NCBI RefSeq assembly: GCF_900112235.1
Contig: NZ_FOLH01000001.1
Coordinates: forward strand, 496,001-560,000
Length of the DNA stretch: 64,000 nucleotides
Direction of reading: 5' to 3'
Origin: Marinospirillum celere
GTDB lineage: Bacteria; Pseudomonadota; Gammaproteobacteria; Pseudomonadales; Halomonadaceae
This document shows, in pieces, positions 7,346 to 15,667 of this stretch (positions are counted from its first letter, which is position 1; every line of letters begins with the position of its first letter). The notes below the pieces were generated by a model that made no database searches, had not been told where the DNA came from, and was given only the letters and a program-made list of their open reading frames with translations. Position numbers and translations under genes: made by a program.

Positions 7346-8008
7346 ATGCTGTCTCTTTCTGCATCACAATTCCGTAAAGCCCTGATTTATCTTTCCTTGT
7401 TGCATATTGCAATTATCGCAGCCAGTAACTATCTGGTGCAGTTTCCCTTTGAGTTCTTGGGTCTGCACAATACCTATGGCGCCTTGACCTTTCCATTTAT
7501 CTTTTTAGCCACCGACTTAACGGTGCGGATTTTTGGTAAAGAGCTGGCGCGGCGAATCATTTTTGCGGTGATGTTTCCCGCTTTGCTGCTTTCCTACCTG
7601 ATTTCTGTGGTTTTTGCCCAGGGTAGCTTTGCAGGTTTTTCAGGTCTTACCGAATTGAATCTCTTTGTTGCCCGTATTGCCTTGGCTAGTTTCATGGCTT
7701 ATATGCTGGGTCAGTTGCTGGATATTCAGGTTTTTGAACGCTTGCGGACTCTGCCTTTGTGGTGGGTTGCTCCTGCGGTCTCGACTGTTTTTGGTAATGC
7801 TTTGGATACCCTGGTGTTCTTTTCGGTTGCCTTCCACAACAGCCCTGATACCTTTATGGCGGCTCATTGGCCAGAAATTGCCCTGGTCGACTACGGCTTC
7901 AAGCTGACTCTTTCTCTGGTGTTCTTCCTGCCAGCCTATGGTCTTTTTCTGTCCTGGTTGCAGCAGCGCCTGTTGCGAGTCGCTCCTGAGAAAGCCGCTC
8001 AACTCTAA
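7346..8008 (+). CDS. yhhQ: Queuosine precursor transporter YhhQ (DUF165/VUT family)
   Basis: The 220-residue polytopic membrane protein has about six hydrophobic helices. It carries the family hallmarks ASNYLVQFPFEFLG, LTFPFIFLATDLTVRIFGKELARRI and the late GNALDTLVFF segment. YhhQ/QPTR proteins import queuosine precursors (preQ0/preQ1) for tRNA modification. The ATG is immediately preceded by the AGGA embedded in the preQ1-I-like element, which fits feedback control by the transported metabolite. It is transcribed alone from a consensus promoter. Confidence 0.93.
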   Translation: MLSLSASQFRKALIYLSLLHIAIIAASNYLVQFPFEFLGLHNTYGALTFPFIFLATDLTVRIFGKELARRIIFAVMFPALLLSYLISVVFAQGSFAGFSGLTELNLFVARIALASFMAYMLGQLLDIQVFERLRTLPLWWVAPAVSTVFGNALDTLVFFSVAFHNSPDTFMAAHWPEIALVDYGFKLTLSLVFFLPAYGLFLSWLQQRLLRVAPEKAAQL

Positions 8009-8108
8009 GCCAGTCAACCTGAGTTAAACCTATTTAGATTGGTATTTAGGGGGCTGTTGTTGGCATAATCTCATGAAAGCAGGAATCACCTGATCCAAGG
8101 AGTTTTTC

Positions 8109-8894
8109 ATGAGTAGCCTTCTCGCACATCAACGCTATGGCCAGGGTGAACCCCTAGTCGTTATGCACGGTCTTTTTGGAAGTGCTGACAACTGGCGGGG
8201 CTTGGCCCGGCGTTGGAGTGATGAATTTGCAGTCTGGTGCCTGGATTTACGCAATCATGGGCGCAGTTTTCATTCGCTGGGCATGAATTATAGCCAGCAG
8301 GCTGAAGATCTTCTTTACTGGCTGGATAGTGAGGATCTGGAAAAAGTTAATCTTTTGGGGCATTCCATGGGCGGCAAGGTGGCTATGGAGTTTGCCCTGC
8401 GTTATCCCAGCCGTGTGAATAAACTACTGGTTGCTGATATAGCTCCGGTTCGTTATGAGCATACCCATGCAGCCATAATTGATGGCTTGAGAGCCCTGCA
8501 TGAAGCCGAGCCTTGGCATGAGCGCCGTGAGGCTGATAAGTTTTTGGCTGATTTTGTCAGTGATGTTCAAACCCGCCTGTTTTTATTGACTAATCTGGTG
8601 CGCGCTGAGGATGGCCTGCGTTTGCGAGTAGCCATCGAAGAGATTGCACGAGATTATCAGTCGATTATTGATGCTCCCCCGGCGATGGCAAAAGATCGCA
8701 GCTTCAACGGACCAACCCTGGTCTTGCGTGGTCAGCGTTCAGATTATGTGACGGATGAATTGCTGCCAGAATTCAAACACGGCTTCCCCAATCTGGAATT
8801 GGCTGAACTGGATGCAGGTCACTGGCTGCATGCTGAGCAGGCTGAAGCCTTTGGTCAGTTGGTTAGTGATTTTCTAACTCGCGTGGAGAAATAA
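8109..8894 (+). CDS. ybfF: Alpha/beta-hydrolase esterase, YbfF-like
   Basis: The 261-residue cytosolic hydrolase has the oxyanion region HGLFGSADNW, a nucleophile elbow GHSMGG (Ser86) and the catalytic histidine in AGHWLHAE (His238). DLRNHGRS near residue 48 is typical of the YbfF acyl-CoA esterase group. E. coli YbfF hydrolyses short-chain esters and acyl-CoA in vitro; its physiological substrate is unsettled. An AAGGAG site precedes the ATG. The KDPG-aldolase gene starts 2 nt after its stop, so the two are probably co-transcribed. Confidence 0.87.
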   Translation: MSSLLAHQRYGQGEPLVVMHGLFGSADNWRGLARRWSDEFAVWCLDLRNHGRSFHSLGMNYSQQAEDLLYWLDSEDLEKVNLLGHSMGGKVAMEFALRYPSRVNKLLVADIAPVRYEHTHAAIIDGLRALHEAEPWHERREADKFLADFVSDVQTRLFLLTNLVRAEDGLRLRVAIEEIARDYQSIIDAPPAMAKDRSFNGPTLVLRGQRSDYVTDELLPEFKHGFPNLELAELDAGHWLHAEQAEAFGQLVSDFLTRVEK

Positions 8895-8896
8895 CC

Positions 8897-9586
8897 ATGT
8901 CTCATGTCTCGCCCTTTGACTGGGCCTCTCTGCTTGCTGATCAACCCTTGATTCCTGTTTGGGCAAAAGTGCTTCCAGAGGTGGCTGAGGACTTGGTGGA
9001 AGTGCTCTTGAGGGCGGGCTATGGTGTTTTGGAAGTTACCCTGCGTGAAGAAGCGGCCTGGAAGGTCCTTGAGCAGCTGAAATCCACTGATATTACTCTG
9101 GTTGCTGGCAGTGTTCGCTACCCTGAGCAACTGGTGAAGCTCAAGCGTTTGGGCCTGACGCTGGCAGTAACCCCCGGCTGGTGCCCAGAACTGAATGCAG
9201 TTGCTCGTGATCTGGGAATTCGTCTTCTACCCGGTGTGGCAACACCAGGGGAAGCCATGCAAGCCTGCCTGGAAGGCTACCGCCAGGTTAAGCTCTTTCC
9301 TGCTGCTGCTCTGGGTGGACCTGAGTACTTGCAGGCAATGAAGGCGCCCTTGCCGGAAATGCAGTTTGTACCCACGGGTGGCATTGATGAATCCTGTTTG
9401 GCGCAATGGTTTGCCTTGCCTGGAGTGGCTGCGGTGGGCGGAAGCTGGATGTTGCCGCGTGAACTCTTGATGCGCAAAGATTGGGGTATTTTGGAAAATC
9501 TGGCCAGTCGTTCGCTTCAGGCAGCCAGAGAGCTGCGTCATCAGCAAACCAACACCAGCCAAGCCGATGGAGATTCTAAAGTATGA
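8897..9586 (+). CDS. KDPG/KHG-type class I aldolase
   Basis: This is a class I aldolase of the 2-keto-3-deoxy-6-phosphogluconate/4-hydroxy-2-oxoglutarate family. Visible catalytic features are Glu46 and Arg50 in GVLEVTLRE, the Schiff-base lysine Lys132 in VKLFPA, and the phosphate-binding FVPTGGI and AVGGSWM loops. The usual GAGTV segment reads AGSV here, a mild departure. The C-terminus has an extra ~20-residue polar tail. No edd (phosphogluconate dehydratase) is nearby. Its stop overlaps the start of the eIF2B-like gene (ATGA at 9583-9586), so the two are translationally coupled. That suggests the aldolase may act on the product of a different sugar-phosphate route than classical Entner-Doudoroff. 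Confidence 0.88.
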   Translation: MSHVSPFDWASLLADQPLIPVWAKVLPEVAEDLVEVLLRAGYGVLEVTLREEAAWKVLEQLKSTDITLVAGSVRYPEQLVKLKRLGLTLAVTPGWCPELNAVARDLGIRLLPGVATPGEAMQACLEGYRQVKLFPAAALGGPEYLQAMKAPLPEMQFVPTGGIDESCLAQWFALPGVAAVGGSWMLPRELLMRKDWGILENLASRSLQAARELRHQQTNTSQADGDSKV

Positions 9587-10512
9587 TTTATGCCAAGGAC
9601 AATGCGGATTTTAAAGCACGCAGGCTGAGGGCCGTTAAGGAAGACTTGAATAGTGGCGCTTCGACGCTGGCGCGCAAAACCTTGGAAGACATGATTGATT
9701 TTGCCGACTGCTGTGTCGCAGCGGATACCCGCGAATTGGTTGAAGAGCTAGAAGATTTGGTGCAGAAGTTGCTGACGGCCCGTCCCAGTATACAGGCGGT
9801 CAGAAATGCGCTTTTGCGCTGGTCGGACTGTTTGGAAAGTCTGCCTGAAGATGATTTGAAAGCGGCGCGTCAAGAAGCTCAAACGGCAGCTAAAGAAGTT
9901 ATTCAAGAACTAAAAGCGGCCCAAAAGGGAGCGGTAAGAGCCTGTGTTGATGAGCTGAAAGATGGCATGACCCTAATGACCTTGAGTACCAGCTCTGGTG
10001 TTATGGCGTTATTTGAAGCCTGTCATCTGCACGGCATCCAGATCCAGGCGATCATTACTGAATCCCGTCCTGGAATGGAAGGGCGTAAACTGGCGCGTTT
10101 TCTCAGCAAGCTGGACATACCAACGCAATTTATTTCAGAGGCTCAAATGGCCTATTTTGTACCCCAGGCTGATAAGGTAATCGTGGGTGCTGATAGCTTG
10201 CTGCGTGATGGCAGTCTGGTAAACAAGGCTGGCAGTAAACTCTTGGCCTTGGCGGCCAGAGATTCAGGTGTGCCTTTTTGGGTGCTTGCTGAAAGCTTCA
10301 AGCATTCCTTAATCCCGGCAGAAGATGTCACCCTGGAGGAAATGTCTGAAGATGAACTTCAGCTGGAACCCTTGTCTTCAGTAACGGTGCGCAATATATA
10401 CTTTGATCTGGTTCCAGCCAGGCTGATTACTGCCTGGGTGGATGAGCAGGGAGTTAGGGTCGAGTTCCGCTCGTTGGCAGAAATGCCAAGAGGCCGTCTA
10501 TTGGGTCGTTAG
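9583..10512 (+). CDS. eIF2B-alpha/R15P-isomerase family protein lacking the catalytic cysteine
   Basis: The 309-residue protein has an N-terminal helical bundle (~1-115) and a Rossmann-like C-terminal domain shared by eIF2B regulatory subunits, MtnA and ribose-1,5-bisphosphate isomerase. Conserved blocks are TESRPGMEGRKLA, VIVGADSLL (Asp204), NKAGSKLLALAA and FWVLAESFK. In archaeal R15P isomerase the catalytic pair is Cys133 and Asp202. Here the same 69-residue spacing gives Ser135 (TLSTSSG) and Asp204, so the acid is kept and the thiol is replaced. It may bind sugar or nucleotide phosphates without isomerising, or use altered chemistry. It is coupled to the upstream aldolase gene and followed by a strong terminator. 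Confidence 0.83.
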   Translation: MIYAKDNADFKARRLRAVKEDLNSGASTLARKTLEDMIDFADCCVAADTRELVEELEDLVQKLLTARPSIQAVRNALLRWSDCLESLPEDDLKAARQEAQTAAKEVIQELKAAQKGAVRACVDELKDGMTLMTLSTSSGVMALFEACHLHGIQIQAIITESRPGMEGRKLARFLSKLDIPTQFISEAQMAYFVPQADKVIVGADSLLRDGSLVNKAGSKLLALAARDSGVPFWVLAESFKHSLIPAEDVTLEEMSEDELQLEPLSSVTVRNIYFDLVPARLITAWVDEQGVRVEFRSLAEMPRGRLLGR

Positions 10513-10528
10513 TTTGCTTTAATACTGA

Positions 10529-10556
10529 AGCCTGCAAATTTTTGCAGGCTTTTTTT
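10529..10556 (+). terminator. Strong rho-independent terminator after the eIF2B-like gene
   Basis: AGCCTGCAAA and TTTGCAGGCT are perfectly complementary and followed by seven T residues (10550-10556). It lies 17 bp after the stop and separates the aldolase unit from the rpiR operon. Confidence 0.92.
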
Positions 10557-10633
10557 ATGTCTTCTATTTTATACCGTTATCTATTGTCGGGGAAAAGCTA
10601 TTTTTACTCTCGAGTAATCAGTTGTCTGGAAAA

Positions 10634-10681
10634 ATTTGCGCAATAATTTGCATTTAAATTTTTATAAGCAAAAATATTTGC
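10634..10681. promoter_or_regulatory. Three ATTTGC repeats upstream of the RpiR gene
   Basis: ATTTGC occurs at 10634, 10646 and 10676 in a very AT-rich stretch. An inverse GCAAA lies near 10668. The cluster sits 60-110 bp before the regulator start and may be its autoregulatory operator or simply AT-rich promoter sequence. Confidence 0.3.
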
Positions 10682-10743
10682 ATTAAGGTTTTTTTCTGTC
10701 TAGAGTGCAGGTTAAGCAATGTTTACCGAGAGAGAGAAGAACT

Positions 10744-11646
10744 TTGGCACCCCGTACCCTGGAAGAGTTAAAACGTCGGCTGCAAACGCTCAATTCCCCC
10801 AACAGCGATCTCAAGCTGGGTAAAAGAGCCATGATGGCCTTAACCCAAATGATGGATAAGCCGGATGAGGTGGCTGTGGCTTCAATTTCAACCCTGGCTG
10901 AGAATGCTGGCGTGAATGCCTCTACGCTTAGCCGTTTGGTTCGTAAGCTGGGTTTTGAAAGCTTTGCTGAGTTTCAATTGATTTTTCGTAATCACTTGGC
11001 ACGCACCAGTCGCACCAGTTTTTACAGTGACCTGGCCGGACAGTTGCTGGAAGAAGGAGACGCGGAAGAAACGCCTGCCTCCCTGGCCTTGATGACCCAG
11101 GTTGCTGAAGAGGAAACCAGCAATATTGCCCAGATGCTTAAAGGGCTGGACCTGCATGCACTTGAGAAAACCGTCAGCTTATTAATTTCTGCGCCCCGGG
11201 TCAGGGTTTATGGCCTACGACAGGCTTATACCATGGCTAATCTTTTTGCCTATGCTTTGGGCCTGTTGCGTCCGGATGTCAGCCTTCTGGGTAATCCTCA
11301 TCATGGTGTTGCGCATGGTTTGACTGAGTTATCAGAGAAGGATGTATTGGTGGTTATCGGGGCTGCACCCTATACCCGTGGCACGGTTGCGGCAGCGCGC
11401 ATTGCAGCCAATCACGGCATGCAGGTGGTTGCCATTACTGATTCCCATGGATCTCCTTTGGCGACTGAAGCTTCCCTGACCTTTGTGGCCCCAACCAGTG
11501 GTACCTGGTACAGCAATTCTATGGCTGCCTTTTTGGTTTTTATTGAGGGGTTGATGGCGATGGTTGCAGGTCGTCTCGGACGCAAGGGGCTGAGCAGCCT
11601 TAGACGTCATGAGTTGCTGATTGATGAGGTGAACCATGAATTATGA
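10744..11646 (+). CDS. RpiR/MurR-family transcriptional regulator
   Basis: An N-terminal RpiR HTH is followed by a C-terminal SIS sugar-phosphate-binding domain. The HTH holds SISTLAENAGVNASTLSRLVRKLGF around residues 50-75, and the SIS region holds RVYGLRQAYTMANLFAYAL, DVLVVIGAAPYTRGTVAAA and VVAITDS. The family represses or activates catabolic genes in response to phosphorylated intermediates. I place the start at TTG 10744, which has a GAGAGAGAAG ribosome site. A GTG 39 bp upstream is in frame but lacks a ribosome site. The gene overlaps the enoyl-CoA hydratase start by 11 bp, so it heads a three-gene operon and probably regulates it. Confidence 0.87.
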   Translation: MAPRTLEELKRRLQTLNSPNSDLKLGKRAMMALTQMMDKPDEVAVASISTLAENAGVNASTLSRLVRKLGFESFAEFQLIFRNHLARTSRTSFYSDLAGQLLEEGDAEETPASLALMTQVAEEETSNIAQMLKGLDLHALEKTVSLLISAPRVRVYGLRQAYTMANLFAYALGLLRPDVSLLGNPHHGVAHGLTELSEKDVLVVIGAAPYTRGTVAAARIAANHGMQVVAITDSHGSPLATEASLTFVAPTSGTWYSNSMAAFLVFIEGLMAMVAGRLGRKGLSSLRRHELLIDEVNHEL

Positions 11647-12436
11647 TCAGCAGCCGGTTTTGGCTGAAATGAAAGACGAGGTGCTCTGGCTTACCTTGAA
11701 TCGGCCTGAGCGGTTAAATGCAGTCAATCAAGCCGTGTATACCGCTTTGTGTGAGCAGTTGGATGCAGCCCGTGAGCGTTCCGATGTGCGCGCACTGGTG
11801 CTGACTGGCGCTGGCCGTGCTTTTTGCGTGGGCGCGGATATGAAGGCCCATGCAGAAGGCACCCGAACCGCTTATGAAAAAAGAGAATATTTGCGCGGTG
11901 AGCAGGAAGTTTGTCGGCGACTGGTGGAATATCCCAAGCCTATTGTTGCTGCAGTTAATGGTTATGCGCTGGGTGCTGGAGCTGAGTTGGCGGTGGCGGC
12001 TGATTTTCTGTTGATGAAGTCTGATGCGCTTTGGGGGCTCCCTGAAACCAGTATAGGTGCCTTTATTGGCGGTGGCATCTCTTGGCTTTTGCCTCAGCGT
12101 GTTGGCATGACTCAAGCCAAGGAGTTAGTCCTCTTGGGTGAAAAAATTACCGGTGATCAAGCTGTTCATCTTGGCTTGGCACACCGAAGCCTGGTGGCTG
12201 AGGGTTTAGACAGTTTTCATCAGCAGGTGCAGGAGTTTGCCAGGCGTTTGGCTAAACAGGCACCTTTGTCTATGGCTTTGGCTAAGCAACAGCTTAATCT
12301 AGCTGGGCAGCGGAGTTTGACGGATGCCTTAACTGCTGAGCTGGAAGGCATGATGTTCTGTAGCAGTACAGAAGACTGGCAGGAAGGGGTGAATGCCTTT
12401 ACTGAAAAACGTAACCCCGTTTTTAGTGGACGTTAG
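11636..12436 (+). CDS. Enoyl-CoA hydratase/isomerase (crotonase) family protein
   Basis: The 266-residue crotonase-fold enzyme has the oxyanion segment AFCVGADMKAH, GAGAELAVAAD with one catalytic glutamate, and LPETSIGAFIGG with the second. The presence of both acids favours hydratase activity over dehalogenase- or isomerase-type variants. The SIGAFIGGGISWLLPQRVG region resembles hydratases acting on aryl or short branched acyl-CoAs, but I cannot assign a substrate. It overlaps rpiR by 11 bp and precedes an acyl-CoA synthetase, implying a short acid-activation and hydration route. Confidence 0.87.
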   Translation: MNYDQQPVLAEMKDEVLWLTLNRPERLNAVNQAVYTALCEQLDAARERSDVRALVLTGAGRAFCVGADMKAHAEGTRTAYEKREYLRGEQEVCRRLVEYPKPIVAAVNGYALGAGAELAVAADFLLMKSDALWGLPETSIGAFIGGGISWLLPQRVGMTQAKELVLLGEKITGDQAVHLGLAHRSLVAEGLDSFHQQVQEFARRLAKQAPLSMALAKQQLNLAGQRSLTDALTAELEGMMFCSSTEDWQEGVNAFTEKRNPVFSGR

Positions 12437-12446
12437 GAGTCTGACC

Positions 12447-14669
12447 ATGAATCAGCAAGCAAAGACCAGTGCCCAAGAGCTTCTTGCCAGCCTTTATCCC
12501 TCATCCCTGATGGTGGTGGGTGCTTCGGCTGATCCAGGTAAACGCGGCTATCAGGCGGTTCAGGCCCTGGTTACCGAGGGGTTTCAAGGCCGTATTTACC
12601 CGGTCAACCCCCGGCTGGAGCAACTTCTCGGCCTGACTTGCTATCCGGAAATTGCCGCTGTCCCCGGCGCGCCTGAATTGGCCTTGGTGTGTACGCCTGC
12701 GGCTAGCTTACCCGAAGTGCTGGATGCCTGTGGTCGTAAAGGGGTGAAAACGGCGGTGGTTTTGGCCAGCGGTTTTGCTGAAGTGGGTGCAGCAGGCCAG
12801 GCTCTGCAAAATCTAAGTCTGGCGGTTGCCAGAAATTGGGGGCTGCGCCTGATAGGTCCCAACACTTCAGGTGTCTTTAACATGCATGCGGCCATGAATC
12901 TGGTTGGTTATCGAGATCTGCGTCCTGGTCCTTTGGGAATTTTGTCCCAGTCCGGCAATATGGCCCTGTCTTTGGTAACTGAAGGAACTCTGCAGCTGCA
13001 TTCAGGTTTTAGTAGTTATATTGGCGTGGGTAATGCCTCAGATTTGGCTTTCCATGATTATCTGGATTATTTCCTGCTGGATCAGGGAACGGGTGCCCTA
13101 GCGGCCTATATTGAGGGCCTGGATGCCGGTCAGGCTTTTTTACAGGCAGCTCGTCAGTTTACAGCCAGTAAACCTTTGGTGGTTTATAAATCAGGGCGTT
13201 CAGCATCCGGTCAAAAAGCAGCTAAATCCCATACCGGTGCCCTGGCAGGTAACTATCAGGTGGCCAGGGGTGTTATGCGTCAGGCCGGAGTAGTCCTGGT
13301 CAATCAACCCGATTACTTGCTCCCAGTGGCTGAGGCCCTGGCAACCCAGCCTCTGGTTAAAGGAGGCCGTGTTGCCGTTTTGGCGGACGGTGGCGGACAT
13401 GCCACCATTGCAGCCGATGCGCTGGATAGTTTGGGGTTGCCTCTGGCCCAATTAAGTGCTGCCAGTCAGAAGGCTTTGGCGGCTTGTCTTCCAGCGACGG
13501 CGAGTTTGACGAACCCGATTGATGTGGCCGGAGCGACAGATACTGACCCTGAGGTTTTTGCACGCTGTGCAGAAATTTTATTGGCTGACCCTGGTGTGGA
13601 TCAGCTACTGCTGGTCGGACTCTTTGGTGGCTATGCCTTGCGCTTTGATCCGCAGCTTTTGATTGCTGAGCGACAAACAGCCCTGCAATTGGCGGACTTA
13701 GCCAGAGCCAGTGGCAAGCCCTTGTTGGTACATAGTCTTTATGCGCTCTATAAGCCAGAGCCGCTGGCACTTTTGGTAGAAGAAGGCTTTCCGGTTTTTT
13801 CCAGTATTGAAGTGGCTGTAGCCGCAGTTCAGGCCTTAACTGACTATTCGGCTTATCGATTCAGAGAAGCGACGGATGATTATCTGACTGGCGAAGGCGA
13901 AGCCAGTCGGCGTGCGCTTAAGATTTTGGATGGAGCCCGCTTTGAAGGCCGCTCAGCCCTGCTTGAGCCTGAAGCCAAGCAATTGCTGAAGGCTTTTGAG
14001 GTGCAACTGCCAGAAGAGCTGTGGCTGAGATCCAGAGAGGATTTACAGCAGTTGGATGCTGCCTGGTTGACCCAGCCCTTGGCGATGAAGCTGGTTTCGC
14101 AGGATATTCTACATAAATCTGACGCCGGTGGCGTGGAACTGAATCTGCTTGGCTTGGAAGACCTGGATGCAGCCTGGCAACGTATAGAGCTAAGTGCTGC
14201 CAAGTATGCAGCGGATGCCAAATTACAGGGGTGTCTGCTGGTGCCTATGGCCAGTAACCAGGCAACGGAAGTGATTCTGGGAGTAACTCGGGACTCTCAA
14301 TATGGCCCTCTACTGATGTTTGGTTTGGGTGGCATTTTTGTTGAGGTTCTGGAAGATGTGGTGTTCAGGGCCTTGCCGCTGAGCCGGGCTGATGCATGGG
14401 ATATGCTGGCTGGTATTCGCTCTGCCAAGGTACTTGAAGGGGTGCGTGGTCAGCCACCGGTTGATAAGTCGGCACTGGTTGAGCTGATGCTGAAGGTTTC
14501 AGCCTTGGTGACAGCTCATCCTGAGATAGCGGAAATGGATCTGAATCCTGTGCGTTGTTACCGTGAAGGCTACAAGGTACTGGATGCCAGGGTGCTTTTG
14601 AATACCCAGCGAGCGACTTCGTCTTCTGCCCTGGAAAAACTGGAGTTACTACCCGAGTTGGTACACTAG
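12447..14669 (+). CDS. NDP-forming acyl-CoA synthetase (fused alpha-beta)
   Basis: The 740-residue protein belongs to the ADP-forming acyl-CoA synthetase superfamily. Its parts are an N-terminal CoA-binding Rossmann domain (LMVVGASADPGKRGYQAVQAL; GPNTSGVFN near residue 140), a central ligase-CoA domain with KSHTGALAGNY carrying the conserved histidine, and a C-terminal ATP-grasp domain (from ~500; LKLVSQDILHKSDAGGVELNL, MFGLGGIFVEVLEDVVFRALPL, EMDLNPV). These enzymes convert an acid, CoA and ATP to acyl-CoA and ADP; some family members activate hydroxycinnamates. ATG 12447 follows a GTTAGGAGT ribosome site, 10 nt after the hydratase stop. Confidence 0.88.
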   Translation: MNQQAKTSAQELLASLYPSSLMVVGASADPGKRGYQAVQALVTEGFQGRIYPVNPRLEQLLGLTCYPEIAAVPGAPELALVCTPAASLPEVLDACGRKGVKTAVVLASGFAEVGAAGQALQNLSLAVARNWGLRLIGPNTSGVFNMHAAMNLVGYRDLRPGPLGILSQSGNMALSLVTEGTLQLHSGFSSYIGVGNASDLAFHDYLDYFLLDQGTGALAAYIEGLDAGQAFLQAARQFTASKPLVVYKSGRSASGQKAAKSHTGALAGNYQVARGVMRQAGVVLVNQPDYLLPVAEALATQPLVKGGRVAVLADGGGHATIAADALDSLGLPLAQLSAASQKALAACLPATASLTNPIDVAGATDTDPEVFARCAEILLADPGVDQLLLVGLFGGYALRFDPQLLIAERQTALQLADLARASGKPLLVHSLYALYKPEPLALLVEEGFPVFSSIEVAVAAVQALTDYSAYRFREATDDYLTGEGEASRRALKILDGARFEGRSALLEPEAKQLLKAFEVQLPEELWLRSREDLQQLDAAWLTQPLAMKLVSQDILHKSDAGGVELNLLGLEDLDAAWQRIELSAAKYAADAKLQGCLLVPMASNQATEVILGVTRDSQYGPLLMFGLGGIFVEVLEDVVFRALPLSRADAWDMLAGIRSAKVLEGVRGQPPVDKSALVELMLKVSALVTAHPEIAEMDLNPVRCYREGYKVLDARVLLNTQRATSSSALEKLELLPELVH

Positions 14670-14670
14670 C

Positions 14671-15510
14671 TTAATCCTTCCAAGGCAGGGCTGGCAGATA
14701 ATTTTCTGGTGATACAGCTCTGCCTTCTTCACGCAGTTCAAAATAAATACCAGGTTGATTGATTTGACGCTGGTGGCCTGCTGAACATACAGGGTGGCGT
14801 CCAGAGAGCCGGTTTCTTTCTTCCACAAAGAGCGCATGGCAGTAGCCGTAGATGGACTGGCGTCTGCCGCTGTGTTCAACGATTACGACTCTGCCAAAGC
14901 CACGCATTTCTCCTGCAAAAACGACTTGCCCGGGTGCTATGGGGAAAATTTCTTCTCTAGGCTCAGTCTCCAGAGTCAGCCCCTGATGAACTCCCCAGCG
15001 CTGGTGGGAAAAGTTGATTCTGACTTGGGGGTTGTCTACGGGCCAGCGATAACCATTTATATCTCGACCCTCCACAGGAATAATAATTCTTTGGCCAATA
15101 CCTAAGCGTTCAGGTTGGAGCCCAGGATTGGCTTGGGTCAAACTCAGCAACGAAATATGAAAATGCTGGGCCAGTTTGCTTAGAGTATCGCCGGGCTGAA
15201 TACGATAATAATAAGGGCCTTCAGCTGGTACATCGCTAGAGCGCTCAGGGAGTCTCAGGCTGCGGGAAGAATTCAAGGGTGTTTCCTGAGAGCGCGGGTT
15301 GAAGCGTTTTAATTCAGCTTCGCTGACGGGCAAGCGATGGGCAACCTGGCCAAAACTTTCGCCAGGTTGAGGCTGATAAAAGGGTTGAAAGCCACTGGGT
15401 GGAGGTGTATCCAGTCTCGAGGGGGTTGAGCAGCCTGCTAGAACGAGCACAAGGATCAGGAATGGAATGAATAATCGCCAGCAACTCCTGAATTCAAGAC
15501 TAAGGCTCAC
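14671..15510 (-). CDS. LysM-LytM lipoprotein with degenerate peptidase domain (NlpD/EnvC-like)
   Basis: The ~279-residue product has an N-terminal signal peptide with lipobox LAGC, a diverged LysM-like stretch (PGESFGQVAHRLPVSEAELKRFN), a clear LysM (YRIQPGDTLSKLAQHFHIS), and a C-terminal LytM/M23 fold. The zinc-site motifs of active M23 peptidases are lost: HxxxD reads HQGLTLE and the final HxH region reads IYFEL. As in NlpD and EnvC, this suggests activation of cell-wall amidases rather than hydrolysis. I use GTG 15510 because AGGAG lies 6 nt upstream. An ATG 39 nt further out would add residues before the signal peptide. No rpoS is adjacent, so it is not at the classical nlpD locus. It converges with the synthetase gene, with a 1-bp gap. 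Confidence 0.83.
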   Translation of the reverse strand: MSLSLEFRSCWRLFIPFLILVLVLAGCSTPSRLDTPPPSGFQPFYQPQPGESFGQVAHRLPVSEAELKRFNPRSQETPLNSSRSLRLPERSSDVPAEGPYYYRIQPGDTLSKLAQHFHISLLSLTQANPGLQPERLGIGQRIIIPVEGRDINGYRWPVDNPQVRINFSHQRWGVHQGLTLETEPREEIFPIAPGQVVFAGEMRGFGRVVIVEHSGRRQSIYGYCHALFVEERNRLSGRHPVCSAGHQRQINQPGIYFELREEGRAVSPENYLPALPWKD

Positions 15511-15667
15511 TGATTCTCCTGTCCTGCGGGTTGATATGAGGCTGGTCATAAGTTTAACACTTCATATTGTTGAATAAACATCGGCCATGAAAAAGATAGG
15601 AAAATTTGTGTTATCGGGGTTCAGGTCGCTACAATATAAGATCAATTCACCGAAACAGGATTATTCT

